The notes: generated from the letters alone by a model not told the origin. Shown: positions 1 to 9,824, counted from the first letter of the stretch. The stretch is DNA of 64,000 nt from Mycosarcoma maydis (GCF_000328475.2 NC_026479.1:992001-1056000); one strand, 5' to 3'. Program-made: numbers and translations.

Positions 1-1427
1 AATTCGAAAAGCTTCATCCTCGACCAGGATGGGCCTCTTTCCGCCTCACATCCATCTCGCAGCAACCCGACGAATCAGAACAAGGATTTGGCGAGTCCGC
101 CGTCATCATCAACGAGGACGTCAGCAAAGGTATTCAAGACCTTCTTCGGAGCGATACTGGCCTTATCGAAGGCTATGGCCCTCGGCATCAAGACCTCACC
201 AGCAAATCAATCAAAGCGCGCGGCAAACTCAGAGCAGGGGAGATCGAACTCGACCGCTTGCGTAACGCCAACGACGCACAGAATGCCAACGCCATTGCTG
301 CGGAAGAATCATTGCCCGGTATCGAGATGGTACGATTCCACCCCAGCCCACGCGCCAGCGTTCTCATGACGGCTTCGAAAGACCGTCGTGTTCGACTTTT
401 CCAGATTGACGGCAAGTCGAACCCGTTGATTCAAACGATACACGTACCCGATCTGCCAATCCAACATGCATCGTTCCATCCATCCGGTTCGTCCGCTCTC
501 ATTTCCGGCAATCGACCCTTCCTCTATGCATACGACTTGCAAGCTGGGCGCGTTGTTCGGTCTATCCCCTGGCGTGGTGCTGGATCACTGGCCTCACAAT
601 CTTCTGCAGAGGACGATGGAAACGAGCTGAATTTGTCCGATGCCAAGTTTCAACCTCAGACTGCGGAAGAGGGTAACAGACTGTTGGCGATTGGTGGTCG
701 ACGAGGCGCGGTGCACCTACTCGACTGGGGACGATCGGGTGCTGCAGGTGGAACACGAATTGGTGGAGTACGTATGAACTCTCCTCTCGCAGGATTCACC
801 TGGGACGCAGCTTCCGTGCTGGGAGACAGAGGTACCGGAATCGGCGTTACCGGCACAGGCAAAGATGTCGAACTACTGACGATGAGTAAAGAAGGAAGCG
901 TTCACCTGTGGGATATCAGGAATATGGGCATGGAAGTAGGATGCTCTTCTATCTGGAACGATGTGGGTTCGTTCGGTGCTAAAGGATTGGAAGTTTCACC
1001 GAACGGTAGATTCTGGTCTGTCGGAAGTGATGGTGGTATCGTCAACATTTACAAACGCCCTGCCGAGTCTTACTCGCGCGGCAGTCCCACTTCGATTATC
1101 CCTTCGTCACGAGCCATCGATTCAGTCGTCGAAAAGGTACCAGGTGGACCCATGGATCCTGTCAAGACGATCGAAAACCTTGTCACTACCACCACCGCCA
1201 TGCGATGGAACGGTGATGGACAGATCCTTGCCATCGCGTCCAAGTTGAAGAAGGATGCATTCCGATTGGTCCACTTCCCAAGCATGCGGGTATTCAGCAA
1301 TTGGCCCACCTCAGGCACGCCACTGGGCAGTGTCAGCTCGGTCGATTTCAGCCCAGCAAGTCAGTATGTGGCGATTGGTAACACCAGGGGTAAGGTACTA
1401 CTTTATTCGCTGCGCCATTACTTGTAG
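1..1427 (+). CDS. UTP18: U3 snoRNP / SSU processome WD40 protein Utp18, 3' part
   Basis: The reading frame is open from the first full codon at position 3 to the TAG at 1425-1427, so the start lies left of the window. The visible part begins with FEKLHPRPGW, a stretch typical of the region before the Utp18 propeller. WD40-type blades follow, including a SKDRRVRLFQ strand and an HLWDIRN strand, and the protein ends shortly after GKVLLYSLRHYL. Utp18 belongs to the UTP-B module of the small-subunit processome and acts in the nucleolus in 18S rRNA maturation. No in-frame ATG near 258 is needed as a start because the homology begins upstream. The gene converges on the permease gene, whose stop lies 136 bases away. 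A second UTP-B protein, UTP12, sits at 56-59 kb. The family call is firm; the N-terminus is unseen. Confidence 0.88.
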   Translation, partial: FEKLHPRPGWASFRLTSISQQPDESEQGFGESAVIINEDVSKGIQDLLRSDTGLIEGYGPRHQDLTSKSIKARGKLRAGEIELDRLRNANDAQNANAIAAEESLPGIEMVRFHPSPRASVLMTASKDRRVRLFQIDGKSNPLIQTIHVPDLPIQHASFHPSGSSALISGNRPFLYAYDLQAGRVVRSIPWRGAGSLASQSSAEDDGNELNLSDAKFQPQTAEEGNRLLAIGGRRGAVHLLDWGRSGAAGGTRIGGVRMNSPLAGFTWDAASVLGDRGTGIGVTGTGKDVELLTMSKEGSVHLWDIRNMGMEVGCSSIWNDVGSFGAKGLEVSPNGRFWSVGSDGGIVNIYKRPAESYSRGSPTSIIPSSRAIDSVVEKVPGGPMDPVKTIENLVTTTTAMRWNGDGQILAIASKLKKDAFRLVHFPSMRVFSNWPTSGTPLGSVSSVDFSPASQYVAIGNTRGKVLLYSLRHYL

Positions 1428-1563
1428 AAGCCATCGCTGCTGTACACGCAGGGATCCTCGAGGCTCGAGTGCAATTACATTAGACCAGGCGCTTCGTGGG
1501 TGAGTCTCTGTGTTTCTATCATGTGAAGTAGATGAGTCCATGAATGTGGTGCAGAAGTGTGCT

Positions 1564-3852
1564 CTATGCGCTGACATGGAAGTATCTAACCTCGGCGATG
1601 ATCACGGCGATCCCGATGACGGTACTCGGCACCACCACCACTGCACACCATTTCAAAAACTGTCGTGCACCCACCGTGATGCCGCCCTGTTTCAATCCCC
1701 CCAACCAGAGCAATCCTGCCAAACTTGCAGCAAATGTACCACCGAGAGCTCCTACGTTGGACCCGAAAGCGATCGAGTACTGTGCCACCTTCATGATCAA
1801 TTCCTGATCACGCTGAGAAAGATGGTTGATTCGAGCAGAAAAGTACGGAGATCGAACAGATTTCGTCAGAAGAATCGTAGCGCCGATGTTGGTTCCTCCA
1901 ATATTGCAGAGGATGATTCCGAGGGCAGAGATGAAGAAGGCGGTGGCGACGTAGCCAGATGAGCAGACACGACCGAGTCCGGAAGAGAGGATGTTGATGA
2001 ACCCCACATGGGCAAGAGCTTGCACTAGGATGAACATGGAGAATGCGAAGGGGAGGAGCGGGAACGGCAGCCGTGAGAGGACGATGCTGACGGTGGGGAA
2101 GACGGTGTTCAGATAAGAGTGGAGTCGAACGAGACGTCGGAGTGGATTGCGACTGTGAGGGGGTGCGGACTGGTCGGCGGTAGCGGTCCGCGAGGGTGTC
2201 CGCTTTGGCTCGTCACCAGCTACACCATTCCGACCACTAGTGGCAGCATGAGATATGGATGTGGCCATTGTATTCAGTTCTATTGCTTCACCGTTTTGCG
2301 CCGGTGTCATCGACTTTGCTGCGTCTGCCGCAGTCGCTCTATTCTGCGCCGATCCCACGTCAAGCTCATCCGAGAGCCTCTTCCTTCTCTCCAACTGCAA
2401 GCTTCTCCACCGCAACCAATCCGCAACAGCATCTCTGACAAAGCATAGCACCGCACCCGGGACCGCAATTTGGTATACTTTGACTCCACCCACTACCGAG
2501 GTCCCCACCAGTGTGGCTAGCGTAGCAGCCATGACGATGCTTCCAAAGATGGCGCCGAACTTGTCTACCAGCGCAGCACGTGGATCGACGTCGGGACGAA
2601 TGATGGTTTCGGGGATGTAGATGAGCGGTTGCGAGCGCTTTGCGTGCGCCTTGTTGGTAATATGCATGGTAGAAGGTGTTTCGGAGGCTGGTGTTGTGCC
2701 TCCTGCTGTTGTGCCTGATTTGTTTACCTCGCCGATGGAAGTGTCCGCACCAGATGCACCATTGCCATCGAGTGCAACAGTGGATCGCTGTCGAATCTGA
2801 CTATGCTCCGGCTGGCTCTGAACTCGAGTGCCGATGACAGGAACGCTCTCGGCAATCTTTCGGATGGTCGACTTTGCCGCTTTGTCAACTCCATCTTTCG
2901 ACTTGACACTCGCCTGCTCTCTGTTCCTGAAGTAGAGCAACATAGCCACCAGGCCGCCGACTGCGGACGCAAATGCGGGCAAAACCATATAGGCGGTGTA
3001 TGTGATGAAGTTGACATCGAATCCTGTCGCGATGACCAGATTGGTGGGGTTTGAACTGACCAACACCGCGGATGAGATGTTGGCGGCTACAAACTCGGCC
3101 CAGATCCAAGCGTCTGGTGGGCTGATGCCCGCCACACGAGTGAAGTAGACCAAGAAAGCGGTGCCGGATAGGATGACGGGATCGTTACCGACGAGAACAC
3201 CTGCAGACCAGAAGAAAAAATAGAGAAGCAGATAGAGTGTCTTGCCTTTGGCTTCGCGTCCCTGTCGACCGGCTTTGAGACAGATTAGAAAGGCCAGAAA
3301 GCGAAGCAGTCCTGTGGCATCTAAGCTGATCGCGATGTAGGCAAGCGAGATGAACAGCGCGAGTACGTCGTATGGTTCGATTCCGTCTTCGCCTACGATG
3401 CCCTGCCTGACCTGTTCTCCGCCAATAGTTGTGGTTGCCAGCAGGACTATGACGCCAATGACGGGTGCAGAAACGTGATCAATAGTGAGATACATCGGCT
3501 TTTGCTCATCGCTGTTGTGAGCAGCCGCGCTGAGCTCCGCTTCCACCGCATCTTGTTCCTGTTGGTCTACATCCGGTGGACCTGCGAGTGCGAGCCAAAT
3601 CTTACGGAAAGTGCTGCGAATGACTTTTGCGATTGGGTGAGGTATATGGATGCGTACGGGTTGTATGACAATAAGTGAGACGATTGCAAAGACGATGATG
3701 GCAAAGACACCAAAGCCGTTCAATGAAGTGCGTGTGGTGTCGACCGTGACCTGACCAGCCGTTTGCGAACGCTTGTCGATCAGCATCGGATCGTCTATTC
3801 TTGAGCGACTCTTTTGAATCCTTGACAACGATGGTATTAGGAGAAAGGACAT
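1564..3852 (-). CDS. ArsB/NhaD (CitMHS-type) ion permease
   Basis: One exon encodes 762 residues with about ten or more hydrophobic helices. The first lies at residues 48-66; the others fall in blocks near 125-330, 430-490 and 615-760. The segments VGNDPVILSGTAFLVYF and SSNPTNLVIATGF are the paired re-entrant motifs of the ion-transporter superfamily that includes arsenite permease ArsB and Na+/H+ antiporter NhaD. A repeat-like second half carries NIGGTNIGATILLTK. A hydrophilic loop of roughly 85 residues follows the first half, and a second loop of about 100 residues (near 500-600) interrupts the other half. Substrate cannot be read from sequence; arsenite, carboxylate or Na+/H+ exchange are all possible. 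The start ATG lies 291 bases from the likely MRM2 start on the other strand, so the two genes share a short divergent promoter. Confidence 0.75.
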   Translation of the reverse strand: MSFLLIPSLSRIQKSRSRIDDPMLIDKRSQTAGQVTVDTTRTSLNGFGVFAIIVFAIVSLIVIQPVRIHIPHPIAKVIRSTFRKIWLALAGPPDVDQQEQDAVEAELSAAAHNSDEQKPMYLTIDHVSAPVIGVIVLLATTTIGGEQVRQGIVGEDGIEPYDVLALFISLAYIAISLDATGLLRFLAFLICLKAGRQGREAKGKTLYLLLYFFFWSAGVLVGNDPVILSGTAFLVYFTRVAGISPPDAWIWAEFVAANISSAVLVSSNPTNLVIATGFDVNFITYTAYMVLPAFASAVGGLVAMLLYFRNREQASVKSKDGVDKAAKSTIRKIAESVPVIGTRVQSQPEHSQIRQRSTVALDGNGASGADTSIGEVNKSGTTAGGTTPASETPSTMHITNKAHAKRSQPLIYIPETIIRPDVDPRAALVDKFGAIFGSIVMAATLATLVGTSVVGGVKVYQIAVPGAVLCFVRDAVADWLRWRSLQLERRKRLSDELDVGSAQNRATAADAAKSMTPAQNGEAIELNTMATSISHAATSGRNGVAGDEPKRTPSRTATADQSAPPHSRNPLRRLVRLHSYLNTVFPTVSIVLSRLPFPLLPFAFSMFILVQALAHVGFINILSSGLGRVCSSGYVATAFFISALGIILCNIGGTNIGATILLTKSVRSPYFSARINHLSQRDQELIMKVAQYSIAFGSNVGALGGTFAASLAGLLWLGGLKQGGITVGARQFLKWCAVVVVPSTVIGIAVIIAEVRYFHVSA

Positions 3853-4143
3853 CTTGTGAGCTCCTATCGCATCAAATGAAGAATTCTAGTTTGCAGTGCA
3901 ACCCAGGAGGGGCGTGACAAGGCCAAACATGAGAGGCTTGGCACCACGTGCGAAGCAAGCTTGGAATTTTGAAAAAGTTGACCGGCGGTTCAACTCGTGA
4001 CTGAACATGGTTGAAGCGTGACGGATTTCGGGAGGTCGGGATTGAAATTCCCGACAGCGACGACAAGCGTTAAGGCTTGGGGACCACTCATGACTAGTCG
4101 AAGCTTCTTGCTCGTCGTCGAAGTTGCATGCTGCTCACGCCGG
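3853..4143. promoter_or_regulatory. short divergent promoter region, permease / MRM2
   Basis: These 291 bases separate the start codons of the permease (-) and the preferred MRM2 start (+), so promoters and 5' leaders of both genes must lie here. I see no clear TATA box. The MRM2 frame stays open upstream to an ATG at 4018, so part of this interval could be coding if that start is used. Confidence 0.4.
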
Positions 4144-5258
4144 ATGCTACGACGAGCAGCGCTTCTCATCTCATCCGGCGCGGCTGCTCGTCCAGCTGCG
4201 TCACGCACGCTTTCGCTAGGTAAATCGTTCGAAGCTGCAGCCCAAACAACCCGATACGCATCTTCTAAACGAGGCGGTTCATCGAGTCGATACATGCAAC
4301 GCCAAAAGGCTGATGTGTACGTCAAGCAGCGCTCTCGCCCAAACAGCCCCGGGAAGCAAGGCAACGCCAAGGATGGCAATTCATTGGCGACCTCAAGTGG
4401 CTATGTAGCACGGTCAGCGTTCAAGCTATTGCAACTGGACGATCGATACAGGTTTCTGCGACCTGGACGCGTGATGGTAGACCTCGGCGCTGCACCAGGC
4501 GGATGGAGTCAAGCTATCATCGAGCGTACTCGCAGTGCAACGACAGGCAAAGTATTCGCACTAGATTTGTTACCGGTGGCAGACATCGAGGGCGTCACTT
4601 CGATTCAGGGCGACTTTCTCGATCCGACCATTCAAGCAAAGCTCAGACAACTGGTCTCGGATGCAGCGCTCGGCGGTAGGAGTGGAAGGGATGCAGAACC
4701 ACAAGTTGACGGCTTTGTCGATGTTGTAGTCAGCGACATGATGGGTAAGTTTGAATTGTCTAGGCTCGGAAGCGTTCGTATCGATTGTCCAGCTGACTGA
4801 GACCAGATGTGGTATTTCGCCCTGACAGCAAACACAACCGGCCACCCGATCGTCGATACAGAGGCCTCCTTGGAACTATGTCGGGCAGCAACGGTGAGCC
4901 TCCTCTTCGAGTCCCGAACCCATGTGAGACTGTTCTGCAAGTTGGACACTAACATCTTGCTCTCTGTGTCCGCCTGACATCCTCGCATCTGGCCCTGCAG
5001 AACTTTGCAATCCAAAACCTGAAGCACGACATCCAACTGATGCAGGATGGAGAGCGTAGATCGCCGACATCGCTCGCGTCAAAGGCGAGCGTGTTGGTGA
5101 TGAAGTACTTTATGTCGCACCAAGCCGATCTGTTCCGCAGAGATGTGCTCGAGAAGCACTTTCACTTTGTCAAGGCAGAAAAGATGGATGCCAGCCGAAA
5201 AGAGTCCAGAGAGCAATTCTGGATCTGCATCGGATTGAAATGTAAACAGCCAAGCTAG
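4144..5258 (+). CDS. MRM2: mitochondrial rRNA 2'-O-ribose methyltransferase (FtsJ/RrmJ family)
   Basis: There are three exons: 4144-4744, 4829-4893 and 5001-5258. Introns of 84 and 107 bases have GTAAGT and GTGAGC donors and CAG acceptors, and the joined frame is continuous. Starting at the MLRRAALL methionine gives 307 residues; ATGs at 4018 and 4090 are in frame, but MLRR opens a typical Arg/Ser-rich mitochondrial presequence. The core has the SAM motif DLGAAPGGWSQ. The K-D-K-E catalytic tetrad of RrmJ enzymes is visible as the Lys in SAFKLLQL, the Asp in VVSDMM, the Lys in VLVMKYF and the Glu in SRKESREQF. The splice restores MANTTGHP after SDM, matching the family. Yeast Mrm2 methylates a uridine in the large mitochondrial rRNA; the same role here is inferred. 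Confidence 0.88.
4745..4828 (+). other. MRM2 intron 1
   Basis: This 84-base intron has a GTAAGT donor and a CTGACAG acceptor. Removing it joins ATGATGG to CAAACACAACC and gives the conserved MANTTG stretch after the catalytic SD. Reading through would stop within about 20 codons. Confidence 0.85.
4894..5000 (+). other. MRM2 intron 2
   Basis: This 107-base intron has a GTGAGC donor and a CCCTGCAG acceptor. Splicing joins CRAAT to NFAIQNLK in phase 0. Confidence 0.85.
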
Positions 5259-5802
5259 TGTATACAGTATTGTCCATAGCAGAGCAGAGCATGGCATGGC
5301 CTGAGCGAGGGAGCGATCGAGTTGCGATACACGATTGAGTGAGCGAGCGAGAGAAAATCACGAACCACAACTGGATAACGTGTAAGTCGGCACGGCGAAC
5401 TTTGTCTGGACCCTGAGCCGTTTATTATACAGCGCGCGTGAGAACAGCGTGCAAGCATGAGCTGCCTGGAGGCGTGTTGGTTTCGGATCAGCTGTACAAC
5501 TGCAATACAGTGGTGAGTACAGTCACGAGTACAGCACTCTGCAGCCAACAGGGGGAAGGCGGCTTGACCTTGCTGCTGTCACCACGACGCCATCCACACT
5601 CACCTCTAGCTCGATACTGCTCCATTGTCACTTCCACCTACATCCACCCGACTCCAAACAGCTCCATCCACACCCGGACTTTTCGAGTTGACTCTGCTAT
5701 GCATGCAACATAGCGAGCCTGCAATAGCGCTCTCTGCATCTTCAAACCAAGCTAGAACACTCCCCACCCACAAGAGGATACCGCTAGCCCCGCGAAAGCA
5801 TC
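5259..5802. other. intergenic, MRM2 to membrane-protein gene
   Basis: This 544-base tandem intergenic stretch holds the MRM2 3' end and the leader of the next gene. The part near 5580-5680 is rich in C and T and is probably 5' UTR. One weak heptad-like piece (AATCACGA) lies near 5356. No gene is visible. Confidence 0.4.
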
Positions 5803-7527
5803 ATGTCGTCCAGCGCAGAGACATCGCCTCCCAGAGCCGGCTCCTATATCCTTATCTCGTCTTCAACGGCCGCGCTCGACGCACCCGCGCCGGCAGCCGA
5901 CGAAAGCGCAAGAGTCTTTGGCTCCAGACCGAGGCTGTTCTTCTTCTTACCTCTGCTTGCTGCCCTCGACGTTGCTACCACACTGACTCTCGGCATCCTC
6001 GTCCTTAACCAACTAGCAAAGCATGATGAACCAGCCGCTCACATACTTGGCGGTCCGCTCTCTCATGATCCCGTGATGACAAGCTCGCTACCCGGCCGCA
6101 CAGATCCAAGATTGGACGATGCTGCATGGGAACGACGCAAGATCGTTCTCCTCGTCATCGTGTTTTCCATCGCACGAGCATTTTCCTATGGGATCGTCGG
6201 CTTCAGCATACGTATCCGTCAGCTCGGAGTGACAGTAGCTGCAATCAGCATTCTCAGCACTCTTTTCTACGTATCGGTTGCCAATCTCCTCTTTCAAGCC
6301 AGGCCAAAACCTGGCATAGTCGACAAGCGGTCAAACTCTTGGTCAGGCGTTTTGGCTTCCGACGCATGGCGCTGGCCAGACGCATTCCGACACTTTGAGC
6401 CCACGATGCCCATCCTAGTCGGCGTCCAGATGGCCTTTACGCTGTTCGAATGGATCCTATACATTGCCATCGTCGGCGTCAAGATCCCACCAGGCGGCAA
6501 TCCCGTCGAGGCCAAACGATGGGCTAGGGATTTGGCGGATGATCCGCAGTATCGACGTGGAGCTGACATGCACAGCCTCTATCTCTCTGACGACGGGCAT
6601 GACCAAGACATAACCGAGGAGGTACGTCAGCCTTTGGAGCATCTCGACGCGCAGGATGGCGGCGAGTTGCAGGAGGTTAGGACACAGCTCTCTTCTCCCA
6701 TTTCCAACCTCTCGTGCAGGGGCAAGTCAGACGGTAGCGATCAGCCGCTGTTGGGTGCAAGTTCTTCGACCCCCCGAGGCTACGGCAGCACGCTTGCCGA
6801 TCCAAAGACGCCCCAGGGACCAGGCAGTGTTCGAAGCGTTCGCTCCCCAGTAGCGTTACAACAGCACGGCATGAGTCGCAGTTCATCTGCTCTTTCGGGT
6901 CTGTACTCGAGATCGCCAGGCACCGCTGAACTCGGACCTGCTGACAGGTACGAAGAGGTGCTGGCAGATGACGATGATGACGAGGACGAGCAAGATGGCG
7001 AAGGCGACGAAGATGCTGAAGGCAGTGATCCGGACGATATTATTGACATCACCCCGAACCGCGCTGTCGCACGCAAGGAAGCAAGACTCAGACTTGCACG
7101 CGCAGCCTTGCCCGCAAGACGCGCCTCAGGCGGCACACTCTCAACGCTCAACCTCTTTGGTGGAGGCGGTGGCTCGACAAATGGGTCGAGTGGTGATGCA
7201 GTATCCACCCGGACGGGAGGTGGAGGCACAGGAGGTGCTGGCATCTTCTCGGACGAAGCAGGAAGTCCGCTTGGACGCAACGCTCGAGAAGGAGATGTGT
7301 CACGACCCGCTTTGCTCTCTGTCGCAACCTCTGACGAGGCAAGCAGAGGTGAGTCGCTAGCTGCAGATCCATCGATCCAGTCTTCCAACTCTATGACGCT
7401 GCCCTCATCTAGCAGCACTCGCACGGCTTCAACCAGAGCCAGCTCGTTCAAAGACCGCAAGTTCAAACTGCCAAAGTGGATAAAGCGTGGTAGTAAGAAG
7501 AGCAGGAGCACAGATCACGATGTGTAA
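5803..7527 (+). CDS. four-helix membrane protein of unknown function
   Basis: One exon encodes 574 residues; I do not recognise a named family. The N-terminal half has four hydrophobic helices: near 46-68 (FFFLPLLAALDVATTLTLG), 113-130 (IVLLVIVFSIARAFSYGI), 143-165 and 207-228 (MPILVGVQMAFTLFEWILY). The C-terminal half is hydrophilic and low in complexity. It has an acidic D/E run near 388-415, a Gly-rich stretch near 448-490, a Ser/Thr-rich stretch, and a basic tail (KWIKRGSKKSRS). The layout suggests an integral membrane protein with a long cytosolic, probably phosphorylated, tail. The ATG follows a CATC context and the frame has no intron-like break. It is probably conserved in smuts, but no reaction can be assigned. 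Confidence 0.72.
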   Translation: MSSSAETSPPRAGSYILISSSTAALDAPAPAADESARVFGSRPRLFFFLPLLAALDVATTLTLGILVLNQLAKHDEPAAHILGGPLSHDPVMTSSLPGRTDPRLDDAAWERRKIVLLVIVFSIARAFSYGIVGFSIRIRQLGVTVAAISILSTLFYVSVANLLFQARPKPGIVDKRSNSWSGVLASDAWRWPDAFRHFEPTMPILVGVQMAFTLFEWILYIAIVGVKIPPGGNPVEAKRWARDLADDPQYRRGADMHSLYLSDDGHDQDITEEVRQPLEHLDAQDGGELQEVRTQLSSPISNLSCRGKSDGSDQPLLGASSSTPRGYGSTLADPKTPQGPGSVRSVRSPVALQQHGMSRSSSALSGLYSRSPGTAELGPADRYEEVLADDDDDEDEQDGEGDEDAEGSDPDDIIDITPNRAVARKEARLRLARAALPARRASGGTLSTLNLFGGGGGSTNGSSGDAVSTRTGGGGTGGAGIFSDEAGSPLGRNAREGDVSRPALLSVATSDEASRGESLAADPSIQSSNSMTLPSSSSTRTASTRASSFKDRKFKLPKWIKRGSKKSRSTDHDV

Positions 7528-7916
7528 ATAATCTCATTTGATTGTCGTGTGACTTAGTAACCAGTCATGTACGATCCTGTGAATAGACTCACGCTCAAGC
7601 TGTGAACGACAAGCTTGCCCTCCCACGACGAAATCACGAATGTCGGCGCAGTTGAGCCGTACGCTGGAACTGATCCGTTAGCTTGGACGCTGAGACGCCA
7701 GAATCGTGAATGATTCACGATTCATTCACGATTCACGATTCACGATTCACGATTCACGATTCACGATTGCCGAATAAGCTGACCAAGGTGGAGTTTGTGA
7801 GGCGCTCACTCAGCTCAGCTTTTGGCGTGTGTCACGTGTGAGCGTGCCCGTGACTGTACAGCTGTGAGTGCTGTACTGTGCTGTGCTGGTTTGTACTTGT
7901 GAATTTCGTCACGAAC
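7528..7916. other. intergenic with tandem heptad array, upstream of GLR1
   Basis: This is the 3' end of the membrane-protein gene and the promoter side of GLR1. It contains the 7702-7768 heptad array, listed separately. No coding region is visible. CTGT/GTGCTG-rich sequence around 7860-7890 lies just before the first possible GLR1 start. Confidence 0.4.
7702..7768. repeat. tandem 7-bp repeat, (CACGATT)6 plus variants
   Basis: An AATCGTG unit and an inverted ATTCACG unit are followed by six exact tandem CACGATT units (7727-7768). CACGATT is the reverse complement of AATCGTG, so this is one orientation of the window-wide AWTCRYG heptad family. It lies about 150 bases upstream of the first in-frame ATG of GLR1. 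Confidence 0.95.
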
Positions 7917-9824
7917 ATGGAAGGCGCGGATTTCGTTTTGCACTTGGCTCGTGCCTCTCTGTCACCGCCGATCGACAGAGAGTGCGAAATCACGAATCGC
8001 GAATCACGATTCGTGATCAGTACCGGTTTGGCACGCATTCAGAATCCTTACAAACTTACCTCATCGACCGTCACTGCATTGTTCAAGGCATTGCGCTCCG
8101 CAGCAAGATCCGTCAAGATAACGCCGCTTGCCCTTTTCAGTTCGGTACGAGTGCTACGTGCCTCGAGAGCCCTTGGACCGTCCACCACCACTACATTTAC
8201 CCGAGCCATCTCTGTTGGCGTTGCTACTATTGACAAGCTGAGGTCGTCTACGACATCTGCTTGTGCTCGTCTGCCGATTGCTACCGCTTCTGTCGCTGCG
8301 AATCGTCTGCAGCAGACAAGCACGCATCTCTCTTCTTTTTCTCACTTCTCCACTTCGTCCGCGGTAAAGATGCCTCCGGTTCCCAAACCCACTTCAACGC
8401 ACTATGACATGGTCGTCATCGGTGGTGGATCCGGCGCTATGGGTGTCTCGCGTCGTGCTGCGGCTTACGGCAAGAAGGTCTGCGTGATCGAAGAGGACGG
8501 TCGGCTGGGTGGGACGTGCGTCAACGTCGGTTGTGTACCCAAGAAGCTCATGTGGCACGCTGCGGATATGGCAGAGCATCTCAAGGAAGCGCCGGAATAC
8601 GGCTTCGGCGATGTGGTCAACAAGCCCAAGGTGCCCGAATTCGCGTGGAAATACTTTGCCGAGAAACGCGATGCATACGTTCGCAGGCTGAACGGTATCT
8701 ACGACCGAAACCTGGACAAGGATGGCGTCGAGTATCTGTCGGGCCATGGAAAGCTAACTGGTAAGAACGAGGTCGAGGTGACCATGCGCGGCCAGGATGG
8801 ATCGTTCAATGCGGGCACATACAAGATCACTGGTGATCGCATTGTGATTGCCACCGGCGGTAGACCAGTCATTCCGAGCGACGACAAGATTCCCGGTGCT
8901 TCGTTGGGGATCGACTCGGACGGCTTCTTTGAGCTCAAGGAACAGCCAAAACGTGTGGCGGTCGTTGGCGCAGGTTACATCGCCGTTGAGCTTGCCGGTG
9001 TATTCAACACGCTCGGCTCGCAAACGCATTTGCTCATTCGACACGATACCTTCTTGCGACCATTCGACCCGATCATCTCCGAGACGTTGCAGGATTACAT
9101 GTCCAGAACCGGACTCAACGTTCACAAGCAGACTAACATCACCAAGGTGGAAGGTAGCAAAGGCGGACCTCTCACGATTCACACTGACAAGGGAGATAGT
9201 ATCGAAGTGGACTGTCTGCTGTGGGCGATTGGTCGACGACCGAACACGGACAACCTCGGACTTGAGACGGTGGGTGTGCAACTGGACAAGGGAGGCAACA
9301 TTGTTGTGGACAAGTACCAAGAGACGAACGTGCGTAACGTATTTGCGATCGGTGATATTCAGGGCAAAGCGTTGCTCACTCCCGTAGCGATTGCAGCGGG
9401 ACGTAAGCTCTCGAACCGTCTTTACTCGAATCATGCGTCGCTCAAAGACGACCACATGGACTACGACAACATCCCCACCGTGATCTTCTCGCACCCCACA
9501 TCCGGCACTGTCGGTCTGTCGGAAGCGCAAGCCGTCCAGAAATTCGGCAGGGAAAACGTCTCGATCCACACGTCCAAGTTCACCTCGATGTACTACGGCA
9601 TGTTGGACCACAAGGCTCCTAGTGCGTTCAAAATGGTCGTCGCTCCAGGTGACAAGGTGGTCGGTTTGCACATCGTCGGCTTGGGCGCAGATGAGATGCT
9701 GCAGGGTTTCGCCGTCGCTATCAAGATGGGCGCTACAGTCAAGGATTTCCAGGACACATGTGCTATCCACCCTACCAGCGCTGAAGAGGTCGTCACTATG
9801 ATTCCTACCACCAAGCACGCCTGA
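7917..9824 (+). CDS. GLR1: glutathione reductase, mitochondrial/cytosolic
   Basis: This enzyme reduces glutathione disulfide with NADPH. The conserved protein starts at ATG 8370 and is 484 residues long. It has an FAD-binding VVIGGGSGAMG near residue 15, the redox pair CVNVGC at C50/C55, a second nucleotide-binding motif VVGAGYIAVELAG with the Arg pair in IRHDTFLR that favours NADPH, and the C-terminal HPTSAEE with the catalytic His467-Glu472 pair. Upstream the frame stays open for more than 150 codons with only two in-frame ATGs, at 7878 and 7917. The part from about 8070 is rich in Arg, Ser, Ala and Leu and poor in acidic residues, like a mitochondrial presequence. Two products from alternative starts, as known for yeast Glr1, are therefore plausible. 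The extension contains four heptad repeats that translate as part of EITNRESRFVIS. Which start is used is uncertain; the enzyme call is firm. Confidence 0.93.
   Translation: MEGADFVLHLARASLSPPIDRECEITNRESRFVISTGLARIQNPYKLTSSTVTALFKALRSAARSVKITPLALFSSVRVLRASRALGPSTTTTFTRAISVGVATIDKLRSSTTSACARLPIATASVAANRLQQTSTHLSSFSHFSTSSAVKMPPVPKPTSTHYDMVVIGGGSGAMGVSRRAAAYGKKVCVIEEDGRLGGTCVNVGCVPKKLMWHAADMAEHLKEAPEYGFGDVVNKPKVPEFAWKYFAEKRDAYVRRLNGIYDRNLDKDGVEYLSGHGKLTGKNEVEVTMRGQDGSFNAGTYKITGDRIVIATGGRPVIPSDDKIPGASLGIDSDGFFELKEQPKRVAVVGAGYIAVELAGVFNTLGSQTHLLIRHDTFLRPFDPIISETLQDYMSRTGLNVHKQTNITKVEGSKGGPLTIHTDKGDSIEVDCLLWAIGRRPNTDNLGLETVGVQLDKGGNIVVDKYQETNVRNVFAIGDIQGKALLTPVAIAAGRKLSNRLYSNHASLKDDHMDYDNIPTVIFSHPTSGTVGLSEAQAVQKFGRENVSIHTSKFTSMYYGMLDHKAPSAFKMVVAPGDKVVGLHIVGLGADEMLQGFAVAIKMGATVKDFQDTCAIHPTSAEEVVTMIPTTKHA
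7988..8015. repeat. four AWTCRYG heptads inside the GLR1 leader
   Basis: The units are AATCACG, AATCGCG, AATCACG and ATTCGTG in direct succession. This is the only member of the heptad family I find inside a plausible reading frame. Confidence 0.9.

Noticed and set aside
4018..4143. Upstream ATGs of MRM2 at 4018 and 4090 as the true start
   Set aside because: The added residues are not presequence-like; MLRRAALL at 4144 starts a typical mitochondrial leader. Still possible as a leader variant.
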